Positions 45,484 through 54,533 of a DNA stretch of 64,000 nucleotides are shown one piece after another (position 1 is the stretch's first letter; each line of letters opens with the position of its first letter). This DNA is from Streptomyces griseochromogenes. GTDB taxonomy: Bacteria; Actinomycetota; Actinomycetes; Streptomycetales; Streptomycetaceae. The stretch lies in assembly GCF_001542625.1 (NCBI RefSeq), contig NZ_CP016279.1, positions 372,001-436,000 of the forward strand, written 5' to 3'. The notes below the pieces were generated by a model. It worked only from the letters and a program-made list of their open reading frames with translations. It had not been told where the DNA came from and searched no databases. The position numbers were made by a program, and so were the translations under genes.

Positions 45484-45518
45484 TGACAGGATGCTGTCGT
45501 GGCGACAGCCTCCTGTCA
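45484..45518. promoter_or_regulatory. 16-bp-arm inverted repeat before the DJ-1/marR operon
   Basis: TGACAGGATGCTGTCG and CGACAGCCTCCTGTCA pair with one mismatch around TGG. The element spans a TTGACA (45483-45488) that could be the -35 box and runs up to the first base of the ATG at 45518. It looks like a MarR operator for autoregulation. A weaker CGACA-GGT-TGTCG copy lies at 45439-45451. Confidence 0.75.
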
Positions 45519-46156
45519 TGAATGAAGCGACGCGCAAGCCCGTGCATCTGGCGGTCTACGACAGCCTCGCCGACTGGGAGACGGGGCACACGACCGCGCA
45601 TCTCGCCCGCGCCGGGTACCAGGTCCTGACCGTGGCCATCGGCCGTGAGCCGGTCATGAGCATCGGCGGGCTGCGGATCCGGCCCGACCTGGCGCTCGCG
45701 GATCTCCGCGCCGAGGACAGCTCCCTGCTGATCCTCCCGGGCGCCGATCTCTGGACCCGGACGTCAGCCGCTGCCGCGGCGGGCACGGACGGCCTGGCCC
45801 CCTTCGCCCGCTCGGCCCGCGCCTTCCTCGACGCGGGTGTGCCCGTCGCCGCGATCTGCGGAGCCACGGCGGGCCTCGCCCGCGAGGGCCTGCTCGACGA
45901 CCGCGCCCATACCAGCGCGAGCCCCCACTACCTGGCCGCCACCGAGTACGCCGGCTCCGACCGCTACGTCGAGGCCGACGCGGTCACCGACCGCGACCTG
46001 ATCACCGCCGGGCCCACCGAACCCGTCGCCTTCGCCCGGGAGGTGTTCCGGCTCCTCGGGGTGTACGAGGGCGAGGTGCTGGACGCCTGGTACCGGCTGC
46101 ACCACGACTCCGACGTCCAGGCGTACTTCGCCCTCCAGCAGGCGGCGGCCCGGTGA
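45518..46156 (+). CDS. DJ-1/PfpI family protein
   Basis: 212 residues from ATG 45518. The fold is the flavodoxin-like PfpI/DJ-1 domain: VHLAVYDSLADWETGHTTA, LLILPGADLW, and the nucleophile elbow VAAICGATAGLAREGLLD with the reactive cysteine, then TSASPHYL. Members act as glyoxalases, amidases or redox sensors; this subgroup lacks an identified substrate. It shares a start-stop overlap (GTGA) with the MarR gene, and both sit behind a long palindrome, so the pair is probably self-regulated. Confidence 0.85.
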   Translation: MNEATRKPVHLAVYDSLADWETGHTTAHLARAGYQVLTVAIGREPVMSIGGLRIRPDLALADLRAEDSSLLILPGADLWTRTSAAAAAGTDGLAPFARSARAFLDAGVPVAAICGATAGLAREGLLDDRAHTSASPHYLAATEYAGSDRYVEADAVTDRDLITAGPTEPVAFAREVFRLLGVYEGEVLDAWYRLHHDSDVQAYFALQQAAAR

Positions 46157-46620
46157 GCCGGGAACGCCAGGAACTGCTCAGCAGGGGTGCGCTCGGGGTC
46201 TTCCGGCTCAATGGACAGTTCCTGGGTGTCGCCGAGGAGCTGGCGCGGCCGGCCGGGCTCACCGCCGCCTGGTGGCAGGTGCTCGGAGCGGTGCTGCCCG
46301 GGCCGCTGCCGGTGTCGGGCATCGCGCGGGCCATGGGGATCACCCGGCAGAGCGTGCAGCGCGTCGCCGATCTGCTGGTGGAGCGGGGGCTCGCCGAGTA
46401 CCGGCCGAACCCGGCCCACCGCCGGGCGAAACTCCTCGCGCCCACCGAGCGGGGGCGGGCGGCCGTGGCGCGGATCGGCCCCGGGCACGCGGCCTTCGCC
46501 GACCGGCTCGCGGCGACGATGGGACAGGCCGAACTCGCCGAGGCCGTACGGCTCCTGGAACGGCTGTCGGCGGTCCTGGACGAGCTGGGGCCGCCCGACG
46601 GGGCTGTTACGGAACCGTAG
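46153..46620 (+). CDS. MarR-family transcriptional regulator
   Basis: 155 residues from GTG 46153. The winged helix-turn-helix is at about 28-105: LTAAWWQVLGAVLPGPLPVS, IARAMGITRQSVQRVADLLV, ERGLAEYRPNPAHRRAKLLAP. The terminal helices carry the dimer interface. It probably represses its own operon by the palindrome at 45484-45518, with a small phenolic or oxidant signal as inducer by analogy. No cysteine is in the protein, so direct thiol sensing is unlikely. Confidence 0.9.
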   Translation: MSRERQELLSRGALGVFRLNGQFLGVAEELARPAGLTAAWWQVLGAVLPGPLPVSGIARAMGITRQSVQRVADLLVERGLAEYRPNPAHRRAKLLAPTERGRAAVARIGPGHAAFADRLAATMGQAELAEAVRLLERLSAVLDELGPPDGAVTEP

Positions 46621-46700
46621 ACCCCGGTCCGCGCGACTGTCCGTAGGATCGCACTATTCTCGGTCCGTTGCAGACCTATGGGGGGGAAGGCGGCGCGGGG

Positions 46701-48722
46701 ATGGAGAAGCTGGGACCGGGGGATCCGCAGAGGATCGGGGCGTACCGGTTGCTCGCGCGGCTGGGCGCGGGCGGTATGGGGCATGTGTATCTGGCCCGGT
46801 CGGACCGGGGCCGCACCGTCGCCGTGAAGCTGGTCCGCGAGGAGCTGGCCGCGCAGGAGGAGTTCCGGGCGCGGTTCCGTCAGGAGGTGCGGGCCGCGCG
46901 GCGGGTCGGCGGGCACTGGACCGCGCCCGTGCTGGACGCGGACACGGAGGCCGCGGTGCCCTGGGTGGCCACCGGGTATGTCGCCGGGCCGAGCCTGCAG
47001 CAGGTCGTCGGCCGCGATCACGGTGCGCTGCCCGAGCGGTCGGTACGGATCCTCGCGGCGGGGCTCGCGCACGCGCTGAAGGACATCCACGCGGCGGGGA
47101 TCGTGCACCGGGATCTGAAGCCGTCGAACGTGCTGGTGACCATCGACGGACCGCGGGTGATCGACTTCGGGATCGCGCGGGCGATGGAGACGCTCGCGGG
47201 GGAGGGGCTGACCCGTACCGGGTCGCTGGTGGGGTCGCCCGGGTTCATGGCGCCGGAGCAGGTGCGCGGGGACCGGATCACGCCGGCCTGCGATGTGTTC
47301 TGCCTCGGGTCCGTGCTCGCCTATGCCTCGACCGGTGTGCTGCCCTTCGGGGGTGCGAACAGCGGTGTGCATGCCCTGATGTTCCGGATCGCCCAGGAGG
47401 AGCCGGACCTGGAGGGGGTGCCGGAGGGGGTCGCGGATCTGGTGCGGGAGTGCCTGCGGAAGGACCCCGCCGCCCGGCCCTCGCTGGATCGGATCCTGGA
47501 GCGCACGGGGGCGGAGGACACGGTGGCCGGGGGGCGGTCCCGGGATCCGTGGCTGCCGGGGGCGTTGGTGGCGCAGCTGGGGCGGCATGCGGTGCAGCTG
47601 CTGGAGACCGAGGATCCGGAAGGGGGACCGGAGCCGGAGCCGGAGTCGGGTGCGGACGGCCCCGGTGGGGCGGAGGCGCCGTCGTCCGCTGCGGGTGCCG
47701 GTGCCGGTGCCGGTGCCGGTGCGGGTGCGGGCGCTGGTGGTGATCGGGCGGGAGTGCCCATGCCCCTCTGGGCTCGGCAGCAGGGTGATTCCGGAGGGTC
47801 TCCGGAGCATGCGTCCGTGGCCGATGACGGGGCCGTGGCGGGGGCCGCGCCCGCGGACCAGGGCGGGGCGGGCCGCCCGGCCGAGGGAAGCGGTGGGGCC
47901 GTCAATCACCTTCCGACCGTGGTGTCCGGGCAGACTCCGCCGCCCTCCCCGCCTCCCGCGATTCCCGGGTACGGCGCGCCCGGCCCGTACGGCTATCCGC
48001 AACAGCCCCAGCAGCACCCGCAGCATCCGCAGCCCCCTTCCGCCGCCTACGGATACCCGCAGCAGCCGTACAACCCCTATGCCGGCGGCGGGCTCGGTTC
48101 CACGCCGCCCTACGGTCCGCCGGCGGTCGGTGCTCCGCAGGAGCCGGAGCGCAGGAACGGGCGGTCGACCGCGCTGCTCGTCGTGATCGCGCTGGTGGTG
48201 GCGCTGGGCGCGGGCGGGTCGGTGTACGCGCTGATGAAGAGGGGCGGTCACGGCACGGCCGACCGGACGGTCAGCCCCGGGCCGGTCATCGGCTCGACGC
48301 CGCCGGGCACCTTCCGAGCGCCCGGCCCGACGTCTTCGGCGGCTTCCTCCTCCGCGCCCGCGGACGGCGTGATCCCGGACGGCTACCTGGGTACCTGGGA
48401 GACCACGATCGACAACGCCAACGGCTCCAACACCCGTGAACTGACCATCCAGCAGGGCCAGGTCGGCGACACGGTCCTCACGCTTGTCGCGGACGGACCC
48501 ACCGACGACGGCGGCACGTACCACTGTGTCTTCGAGGCGAAGCTCACCGAACAGCCGGACAGCGACGGCCCGTTGGAGGTCGGCCCGTCCACGGTCTCCT
48601 CCGGTGAGCCGATGTCGTCCTGCTCCCCCGGCGAGGCCACCGAGGTGACGCTGCAGCCGGACGGGAAGCTGAGGCGAGTGAAGCGGAGCGGCGGGGAGAG
48701 CCTGACGTACACCAAGCGATGA
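46701..48722 (+). CDS. Membrane Ser/Thr protein kinase (PknB-like) with extracytoplasmic tail
   Basis: 673 residues from ATG 46701 (a TTG at 46668 is the longest option). Kinase domain 10-270: LGAGGMGHVY, K43 in VAVKLV, HRDLKPSN with D138, IDFGIARAM, GSPGFMAPEQ. A disordered juxtamembrane part follows, with an AG-repeat (residues 331-347) and Pro/Gln/Tyr-rich PQQPQQHPQHPQPPS. One transmembrane helix lies near 492-512, then an outward domain with EDNA-like WETTIDNANGSNTRELTIQQ (in part), possibly a sensor. It is an orphan kinase next to the PstS-like membrane protein. Confidence 0.92.
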   Translation: MEKLGPGDPQRIGAYRLLARLGAGGMGHVYLARSDRGRTVAVKLVREELAAQEEFRARFRQEVRAARRVGGHWTAPVLDADTEAAVPWVATGYVAGPSLQQVVGRDHGALPERSVRILAAGLAHALKDIHAAGIVHRDLKPSNVLVTIDGPRVIDFGIARAMETLAGEGLTRTGSLVGSPGFMAPEQVRGDRITPACDVFCLGSVLAYASTGVLPFGGANSGVHALMFRIAQEEPDLEGVPEGVADLVRECLRKDPAARPSLDRILERTGAEDTVAGGRSRDPWLPGALVAQLGRHAVQLLETEDPEGGPEPEPESGADGPGGAEAPSSAAGAGAGAGAGAGAGAGGDRAGVPMPLWARQQGDSGGSPEHASVADDGAVAGAAPADQGGAGRPAEGSGGAVNHLPTVVSGQTPPPSPPPAIPGYGAPGPYGYPQQPQQHPQHPQPPSAAYGYPQQPYNPYAGGGLGSTPPYGPPAVGAPQEPERRNGRSTALLVVIALVVALGAGGSVYALMKRGGHGTADRTVSPGPVIGSTPPGTFRAPGPTSSAASSSAPADGVIPDGYLGTWETTIDNANGSNTRELTIQQGQVGDTVLTLVADGPTDDGGTYHCVFEAKLTEQPDSDGPLEVGPSTVSSGEPMSSCSPGEATEVTLQPDGKLRRVKRSGGESLTYTKR

Positions 48723-48850
48723 GATGAACGGGCGTTGCTCCAGAGGCAGTTGAACGTTCGGCGAACTTCGGCGGACGCGTCCGGTTCGTCCCCTTCCTCG
48801 CGCGTACCGTGACCGCACCATCCGACTCCGGGCAGTGGCGGGGGCACCCC

Positions 48851-50386
48851 ATGGAGTGGCTGAGCGCGGAGAACATCGTCGCCGTCGGAACAGCGGTGCT
48901 GGGCATCGCCGCGTCCGCGGGCATGGTCTGGTACGAGCGCCGGGTGCCGCGCCGCAGACGCGTCGGCTACCGCGTGCAGATGGACAACCCCATAGGCGAC
49001 GACGTCCGTTCGGGTCGGGCCAACCGCCGGTTCGGCCTCCTGCTCTTCGACTTCGACGGGGCGCCGGACATGAGCGACGCCACGCTCGTCCTGCTCCGCA
49101 TCGAGAACGACGGCTCGCTGGGCATCGACCGCGACGACTACACCAGCCCCGAACTCCACGGCCTGACCGCGGTGTTCACGGACCGCACCGTCCGCGGCGT
49201 CTCGGTCACCCAGCCGACCGACACCGGCCATCTGATGGACCACTTCACCGCCGAGCGCGGCTTCGGCTACGAGGGCAACACCCTGCGCATCCCGCGCGTC
49301 CCGCTGAACAAGGGGGACCACTTCAAGCTGCTCGTGCTGCTGTCCGGCGGGGACGTCGGCCGGGACATCCGGATCGTCGGCGGGATCAAGGAGGGCGAGG
49401 TCCATCCCAACCGCAGCGCCACACCCGACGACAAGCCGCCGCTGTTCAGCCGCGCGTCCCGGCTCATCACCATCATGCTGACGCTGTCCGTGGTGACCCT
49501 GGCGGCGATCGTCGTGGCCCGCGACGACACCCCGCCCCCGATCGGCTGTGCGAAGGGCAGGCTGACCGTCACGGGGTCGACCGCGTTCGAACCGGTGATG
49601 CGGGAGGTGGCGAAGAAGTACGAGGAGGACTGCGCGGGCTCCACCATCACGGTGGACGCGCACGGATCGACGGCGGGCATCCGGGAGCTGGCCGCGACCG
49701 GAGCGGCGGCGAAGGGCTCGCCCGCGCTGGTGGCCCTCTCCGACGGTCCCAAGCCCGCCGACATGCCCGAACTCCGCGAGAACCGGGTCGCGTTGTCGGT
49801 CTTCACCCTGGTCGTGAACGACGACGTGGGAGTGCGGGACCTCTCGATCGGGGACGTGCGACGCCTGTACCGGGGCGAGATCACCAACTGGCGTCGGCTG
49901 GGCGGCCGTTCACTGCCGGTGCACCTGGTCAGCCGGGACGCCAACTCCGGGACCCGGCAGGTCTTCCAGCGGCATGTGCTGGGCCGGGGCGAGATGGCGA
50001 ACTCCTCCGTCGACTGCGTCCACAAGGACGACCCGACGGCGCCGGTGATCCGCTGCGAACTCGACTCCACCGACCAGGTGCTGACCGAGGTGGCCGAGCT
50101 GCCCGGCGCCATCGGCTACAGCGAGCTCAACCTGGCCGCCCGGGCCAAGGGCCTGCACGTCCTGGACCTGGACGGCGACGCGCCCTCGGTGGACGCCATC
50201 GAACACGGCCACAGCACGTATCCGTACCGCGAGATCGAATACGCCTACACCTACGGCCAGCCGCCCGCGGACTCACTGGCCTCGAGCTTCCTGACGTACC
50301 TGTCCCGGGGGAACGGCCAGGACATCGTCCGCACCCACGGGCATGTGCCCTGCTGGACTCCGGAGGGCATGAAGCTGTGCGCTTAG
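48851..50386 (+). CDS. Membrane-anchored PstS-like solute-binding protein
   Basis: 511 residues from ATG 48851. There is one hydrophobic segment near the N-terminus (IVAVGTAVLGIAASAGMVWY), an intracellular-looking domain of about 170 residues, a second hydrophobic segment (about 204-222), then a type 2 periplasmic-binding domain: LTVTGSTAFEPVMREVAKKY, VDAHGSTAGIRELAATG, VNDDVGVRDLSIGDVRRLY and NSGTRQVFQ phosphate-type loops. It has no ABC genes beside it, so a sensing rather than uptake role is likely. The preceding gene is a Ser/Thr kinase. Confidence 0.8.
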   Translation: MEWLSAENIVAVGTAVLGIAASAGMVWYERRVPRRRRVGYRVQMDNPIGDDVRSGRANRRFGLLLFDFDGAPDMSDATLVLLRIENDGSLGIDRDDYTSPELHGLTAVFTDRTVRGVSVTQPTDTGHLMDHFTAERGFGYEGNTLRIPRVPLNKGDHFKLLVLLSGGDVGRDIRIVGGIKEGEVHPNRSATPDDKPPLFSRASRLITIMLTLSVVTLAAIVVARDDTPPPIGCAKGRLTVTGSTAFEPVMREVAKKYEEDCAGSTITVDAHGSTAGIRELAATGAAAKGSPALVALSDGPKPADMPELRENRVALSVFTLVVNDDVGVRDLSIGDVRRLYRGEITNWRRLGGRSLPVHLVSRDANSGTRQVFQRHVLGRGEMANSSVDCVHKDDPTAPVIRCELDSTDQVLTEVAELPGAIGYSELNLAARAKGLHVLDLDGDAPSVDAIEHGHSTYPYREIEYAYTYGQPPADSLASSFLTYLSRGNGQDIVRTHGHVPCWTPEGMKLCA

Positions 50387-50396
50387 CCAGGTGGGC

Positions 50397-51146
50397 CTAT
50401 CGAGGCTCCGGCGGCCGCTGTCTGGGCATGTTCGGGCGGGCGCCGTTCGCCGGGGGGAGCGGAAACCTTCCTACAGGCCCGGCCGACTCGGCGCGTGAGC
50501 CCGACGCCACCGCCGTCTGGATGCCGAGGGGTGCCGGCCCGGTCCGGAACTCCACCATCCAGTCGGCCGTCTCCGTGCGCACCAGCTCCAGCACGTCCTC
50601 GGAGAAGCGCCGCAGCACTCCCAGGCACCGCTCGGCGGCCTCGCTCGCCGTCCCCTCCGCCGGCCCCAGCACCTCGCGCACGCTCTCCGACGCCCAGTCG
50701 AACTGCAGCGCCTGCAGCCGCCGCTGCACGGCCTGCGCGGTGGCCACGTCCCTTATCCATCCGGAGGTGACGCCGAAGTACCGGTCGATCCCGACGCACG
50801 CCACCGCGAGCATCAGCGCGAGATATCCCCAGGGCGCGACCCCGCCGACCACCCCGGTCAGATCAAGCAGCGGCAGCGCGGCCCCGCAGACCGCCCCCGC
50901 CGCCGCCCCGGTCCGCAGCACCCGCGCCCCCCGCCGCTTCCACACCCGGTCCGCCAGATACCAGGCCGCCGTCCGCAGCGCCCCCTCCTCCACCCAGCGG
51001 TACAGCTCGTCGAGCCGCTCGGCGGGCTCCGCCCAGTCCCCGAGCGGGAACGCCCGCCCGGTCAGATCGCCCGGCCGCAGCCCGGCCGCACCCTCGCCCC
51101 GCCCGTCCTGAGGCGGCCCCTCGGGCTGCATCTCCGGCTGACCCAC
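50397..51146 (-). CDS. SLATT-domain protein (two-TM, possible defence effector)
   Basis: 249 residues from GTG 51146 with GGGAG upstream. The core has a helix ERLDELYRWVEEGALRTAAWYL, basic DRVWKRRGAR, two adjacent hydrophobic helices (about 72-90 and 95-112), then DRYFGVTSGWIRDVATAQAV, RRLQALQFDWASESVREVL, EAAERCLGVLRRFSEDVLEL and MVEFRTGP. This matches the SLATT family, two-TM proteins predicted to be pore-forming effectors of nucleotide-signalling defence systems. No cyclase or SLOG gene is adjacent, so any defence role is unproven. Direct repeats lie upstream. Confidence 0.75.
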   Translation of the reverse strand: MGQPEMQPEGPPQDGRGEGAAGLRPGDLTGRAFPLGDWAEPAERLDELYRWVEEGALRTAAWYLADRVWKRRGARVLRTGAAAGAVCGAALPLLDLTGVVGGVAPWGYLALMLAVACVGIDRYFGVTSGWIRDVATAQAVQRRLQALQFDWASESVREVLGPAEGTASEAAERCLGVLRRFSEDVLELVRTETADWMVEFRTGPAPLGIQTAVASGSRAESAGPVGRFPLPPANGARPNMPRQRPPEPR

Positions 51147-51462
51147 CCGGCACTCCCTACTGAACACGAGACCGAACACGGCACTGAACACGGCCGGTGA
51201 CATTGCGTGACATTGCATGTCGAGGCGCGGCACCTTTCCTACCGCCCAATGGGTGGCTCGGACGTAGCTTTCCCGGCTTTTCCGCTCGGAAGAGGGTCTT
51301 GATCAGGTATAGGGCTGCCATTGCTCTCACTCGAAAGAGTGGCGGGGCGATGGCCGCGTAGACCACGTAGGCTCGTGCACAACGGAGAAACGGCGTTGTG
51401 GACGAAGCGCCACGCGGAACGCCGCGCAACGCCGAAGAGCGACGAGGAACCAGGAGCTGATC
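51147..51462. other. Intergenic region between SLATT gene and ybaB
   Basis: A 316-bp divergent spacer. The left 75 bp hold the direct repeats described separately. The remaining 240 bp should contain the ybaB-recR promoter. I see no convincing -35/-10 pair or RNA gene there. Confidence 0.5.
51162..51221. repeat. Iteron-like direct repeats before the SLATT gene
   Basis: GAACACG occurs at 51162, 51174 and 51186 (12-bp period). GTGACATTGC occurs at 51197 and 51207 (10-bp period), the second continuing into the palindrome GACAT-TGC-ATGTC (51209-51221). All lie 16-75 bp upstream of the GTG at 51146. Confidence 0.7.
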
Positions 51463-51807
51463 GTGATCCCCGGTGGTGGCCAGCCCAACATGCAGCAGTT
51501 GCTCCAGCAGGCCCAGAAGATGCAGCAGGACCTGCAGCAGGCGCAGGAGGAACTGGCGAACACGGAGGTCGACGGGCAGGCGGGCGGCGGCCTGGTCAAG
51601 GCCACCGTCACCGGCTCCGGTGAGCTGCGCGCCCTGAAGATCGACCCGAAGGCGGTCGACCCGGAGGACACCGAGACCCTCGCCGACCTGATCGTGGCGG
51701 CCGTCCAGGCGGCCAACGAGAACGCGCAGACGCTCCAGCAGCAGAAGCTGGGCCCGCTGGCCCAGGGTCTGGGCGGCGGCAGCGGCATCCCGGGCCTGCC
51801 CTTCTAA
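51463..51807 (+). CDS. YbaB/EbfC family nucleoid-associated protein
   Basis: 114 residues from GTG 51463 (AGGAGCT upstream). The N-terminal coiled coil [20 protein letters not shown] is followed by [19 protein letters not shown] and a helix to the Gly-rich C-terminus. The family makes small dimeric DNA-binding proteins. It sits immediately before recR, its normal place, with 55 bp between. Confidence 0.93.
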   Translation: MIPGGGQPNMQQLLQQAQKMQQDLQQAQEELANTEVDGQAGGGLVKATVTGSGELRALKIDPKAVDPEDTETLADLIVAAVQAANENAQTLQQQKLGPLAQGLGGGSGIPGLPF

Positions 51808-51862
51808 GTCGGGCCGCGGGCAACTACGGTACGTACTGAAAGACTCCAGGAAGGTCAGTCCG

Positions 51863-52462
51863 TTGTACGAAGGCGTGGTCCAGGACCTCATCGACGAGCT
51901 GGGGCGGCTGCCCGGCGTCGGTCCCAAGAGCGCGCAGCGGATCGCCTTCCACATCCTTCAGGCGGAGCCGACGGACGTGAAACGGCTCGCGCAGGCGCTC
52001 CTGGAGGTCAAGGCGAAGGTCCGCTTCTGCGCGACCTGCGGCAACGTGGCACAGGAGGAGCTGTGCAACATCTGCCGCGACCCGCGCCGCGACCCGTCGG
52101 TGATCTGCGTGGTGGAGGAGCCCAAGGACGTCGTCGCCGTCGAGCGCACCCGCGAGTTCCGGGGCCGCTACCACGTGCTCGGCGGCGCGATCAGCCCGAT
52201 CGAGGGTGTCGGCCCCGACGACCTGCGTATACGAGAACTTCTCGCGCGGTTGGCCGACGGGACGGTCACGGAGCTGATCCTGGCCACGGACCCGAATCTG
52301 GAAGGCGAGGCCACGGCCACGTACCTCGCCCGCATGATCAAGCCCATGGGCCTGAAGGTCACCCGCCTGGCCAGCGGCCTCCCGGTGGGTGGCGACCTGG
52401 AATACGCGGACGAGGTCACCCTCGGCCGCGCCTTCGAGGGGAGACGACTCCTAGATGTCTGA
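51863..52462 (+). CDS. recR: Recombination protein RecR
   Basis: 199 residues from TTG 51863 (GGAAGGTCAG upstream). RecR works with RecF/RecO in loading RecA at gaps. Visible are the helix-hairpin-helix [20 protein letters not shown], the Cys4 zinc finger CATCGN-CNIC, and the Toprim domain beginning [15 protein letters not shown] with [12 protein letters not shown]. It overlaps the DUF5063 gene by 8 bp. Confidence 0.97.
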   Translation: MYEGVVQDLIDELGRLPGVGPKSAQRIAFHILQAEPTDVKRLAQALLEVKAKVRFCATCGNVAQEELCNICRDPRRDPSVICVVEEPKDVVAVERTREFRGRYHVLGGAISPIEGVGPDDLRIRELLARLADGTVTELILATDPNLEGEATATYLARMIKPMGLKVTRLASGLPVGGDLEYADEVTLGRAFEGRRLLDV

Positions 52463-53123
52463 CGCCACGCTGCACGCCACGTCGCAGAACCCGGACGACT
52501 TCGCGGTCCAGATCGCGGACCAGGTCGAGAGCTTCCTGGTGGCCGTCACGGAGGTGGCGAAGGGCGACGAGCCCGACTCGGCCGTTCCCTTCCTCCTCCT
52601 GGAGGTCTCCCAGCTCCTGCTGGCCGGCGGCCGCCTGGGCGCCCACGAGGACATCGTCCCCGACGAGCGCTACGAGCCCGATCTGGGCCCCGAGCCGGAC
52701 GTGGACGAACTGCGCGAGAACCTGGCCCGTCTCCTCGAACCCGTCGACATCTACTCCGAGGTCTTCGACCCCTACGAGCCCCGCAAGGCCCCCGTCCCGG
52801 CCCGTATCTCCGACGACCTCGCCGACGTCATCACCGACCTGCGCCACGGCATGGCCCACTACCGCTCCGGCCGCACCACCGAGGCCCTGTGGTGGTGGCA
52901 GTTCTCCTACTTCTCCAACTGGGGCGGCACCGCCTCCGCCACCCTGCGTGCCCTGCAGTCCCTGGTCGCCCACGTCCGCCTGAACCAGCCCCTGGAGGAA
53001 CTGGACGGCCTCGACACCGACCAGGCCACCATGGGTGACGAGACCCTGGAGTTCGAGGCGGGCAGGGTCATGGCACAGGAGATCGGCGGGCCGCTGGGGA
53101 TGCGCCCGGCCAAGCAGCCGTAG
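52455..53123 (+). CDS. DUF5063 domain protein
   Basis: 222 residues from ATG 52455. The block runs from [20 protein letters not shown] to [21 protein letters not shown] and [22 protein letters not shown], the DUF5063 signature. It is always near recR in Streptomyces as I recall. It is soluble, with no known activity. It marks the right edge of the core recR operon before the accessory region. Confidence 0.85.
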   Translation: MSDATLHATSQNPDDFAVQIADQVESFLVAVTEVAKGDEPDSAVPFLLLEVSQLLLAGGRLGAHEDIVPDERYEPDLGPEPDVDELRENLARLLEPVDIYSEVFDPYEPRKAPVPARISDDLADVITDLRHGMAHYRSGRTTEALWWWQFSYFSNWGGTASATLRALQSLVAHVRLNQPLEELDGLDTDQATMGDETLEFEAGRVMAQEIGGPLGMRPAKQP

Positions 53124-53125
53124 CC

Positions 53126-53521
53126 TCACCGGGCGACGGCGGCGAGCAGAGACTCCGGATCGACGTACGGGGCCTGCGGAGTCGGCTCGCTGTACCACCG
53201 CAGGGGCCAGGTGTTGCCGTCCAGCGCCGGGATCCCGATGTAGGTGACGGTACGCACGCCTCTCCCGCCGAACTGCTGCACACCGATCGGCCAATGGCGC
53301 CTCCGCACCTCACCGGGTGCCAGCAGGAAGTACATCCACCGGAAGCCGACCACCTCGCACACGATCGGCCCCGCGTCCCCGTCCGCCGCCTCGATGAGCC
53401 GCTCGGTGACCCGTTCCCCTCGTACGCCCTCGATCCGTACGGCGTCGAAGTGCACGCCCGCGATGCGAAGTTGATGCCCCGCGACCGGGATCCAGTCGGG
53501 GCGGTGAGTTGCGTTGTCCAT
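53126..53521 (-). CDS. Hypothetical protein, accessory region
   Basis: 131 residues from ATG 53521; GTG 53527 is an alternative. It is probably soluble. Strands around FDAVRIEGVRGERVTERLIEA, IVCEVVGFRWMYFLLAPG and TVTYIGIPALDGNTWPLRWY suggest a small beta-rich domain. I recognise it only as a type seen in Streptomyces accessory regions and give no function. Its 3' end is two bases from the DUF5063 stop. Confidence 0.6.
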   Translation of the reverse strand: MDNATHRPDWIPVAGHQLRIAGVHFDAVRIEGVRGERVTERLIEAADGDAGPIVCEVVGFRWMYFLLAPGEVRRRHWPIGVQQFGGRGVRTVTYIGIPALDGNTWPLRWYSEPTPQAPYVDPESLLAAVAR

Positions 53522-53714
53522 GGTCACACGGTGGCGTCGACGGGCCTACGCTCGGTAGCGACTGAGGTGATACACGCCGGGGTGCATCCGCCGGAGGTGC
53601 GTGCCGTGTCGGGTCAGTACAACTCCCAGCCACCTGCCACCTGCCACCTGCCGCCTGGCGCTACAGCGGGAACCGGATACGGAGTGCGGCCGACGGCGAT
53701 AGCCAAGTCGGCTC

Positions 53715-54533
53715 TCAGCGACGGCAGACGAGGACGCCGCCCAGGCACGTGACTTCGAAGGCCCCGAGTCGGGCGATGTGATCAACGAGGATCGCGCGGG
53801 CCCGCTCGATCGTGGCCTCGAACGGCACGTCGTGCTGGTCTGCCCACGCCCGGTAGGAGGCCATGTGCGCGACGACCGGCTCGGGATCGTGGACCGTGAT
53901 AGTGCCGGGCAGCTCGATCGTCTCCACCCGGCCGAACTCCTCGCCGAGGAAGGCCGGGGCCTTCTCCAGGGAGAAGCGGGCGCTGAGCGAGATGCGGGCC
54001 GGGCCGCGTCCGGTGCCGAGGACGTCGCCCGCAGCCCGCTGCCACAGGTCGTCGAGTTCGGCCTTGTCCCGGTCGCTGTTGGTGGAGGCGATCACCGCCC
54101 CGTCACGAGTCACGACGCGGGACAGCTCCCTGACCGCCTGCGGGATGTCCGGGACGTGGTACAGCATGTGCAGGGCCAGGGCGGCGTCGACGCTCGCTGT
54201 GCCCAACGGCAGGCGGGTGGCATCTGCCACAGCGACCGGGCCGGGCACGCCGACGAGGATGCCGGGGGCGATGTCCAAGCCGAGCACAGCCAGCTCAGGC
54301 CGATCGTCGCGGAGCCGCTGGATGAACTTGCCGTTGCCGCAGCCGACATCGACCACTCGTCCGTGTACGCCGCTCAGCTGCTCGGCGACGATGCCGGGCA
54401 GGTCGTAACGGGGCGTCTGCCACTGGTACAACGACTGGCGGGCGGCCAGGTCCCGGTCGCTGTTGTAGGCGCTCCCTGCGAGGCGGCTCCGGTCGGTGAC
54501 GGCGGCGTCGTGTGCGGCGGACAGTTCGGTCAC
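53715..54533 (-). CDS. Class I SAM-dependent methyltransferase
   Basis: 272 residues from GTG 54533. The Rossmann methyltransferase has VVDVGCGNGKFIQRL (motif I), LGLDIAPG, VADATRLPLGTASVDAALALHMLYHVPD (motif IV region) and AVRELSRVVTRDGAVIAS. Substrate is unknown; a small-molecule type is likely from the SAM-MT-11-like pattern. The start overlaps the stop of the upstream TPR fragment (GTGA), so it was once part of that operon. Confidence 0.85.
   Translation of the reverse strand: MTELSAAHDAAVTDRSRLAGSAYNSDRDLAARQSLYQWQTPRYDLPGIVAEQLSGVHGRVVDVGCGNGKFIQRLRDDRPELAVLGLDIAPGILVGVPGPVAVADATRLPLGTASVDAALALHMLYHVPDIPQAVRELSRVVTRDGAVIASTNSDRDKAELDDLWQRAAGDVLGTGRGPARISLSARFSLEKAPAFLGEEFGRVETIELPGTITVHDPEPVVAHMASYRAWADQHDVPFEATIERARAILVDHIARLGAFEVTCLGGVLVCRR

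Noticed and set aside
46002..48821. 939-codon open frame on the minus strand
   Set aside because: Antisense to the Ser/Thr kinase; composition is Arg/Pro/His-rich as expected for a shadow, and the plus strand shows clear kinase motifs.
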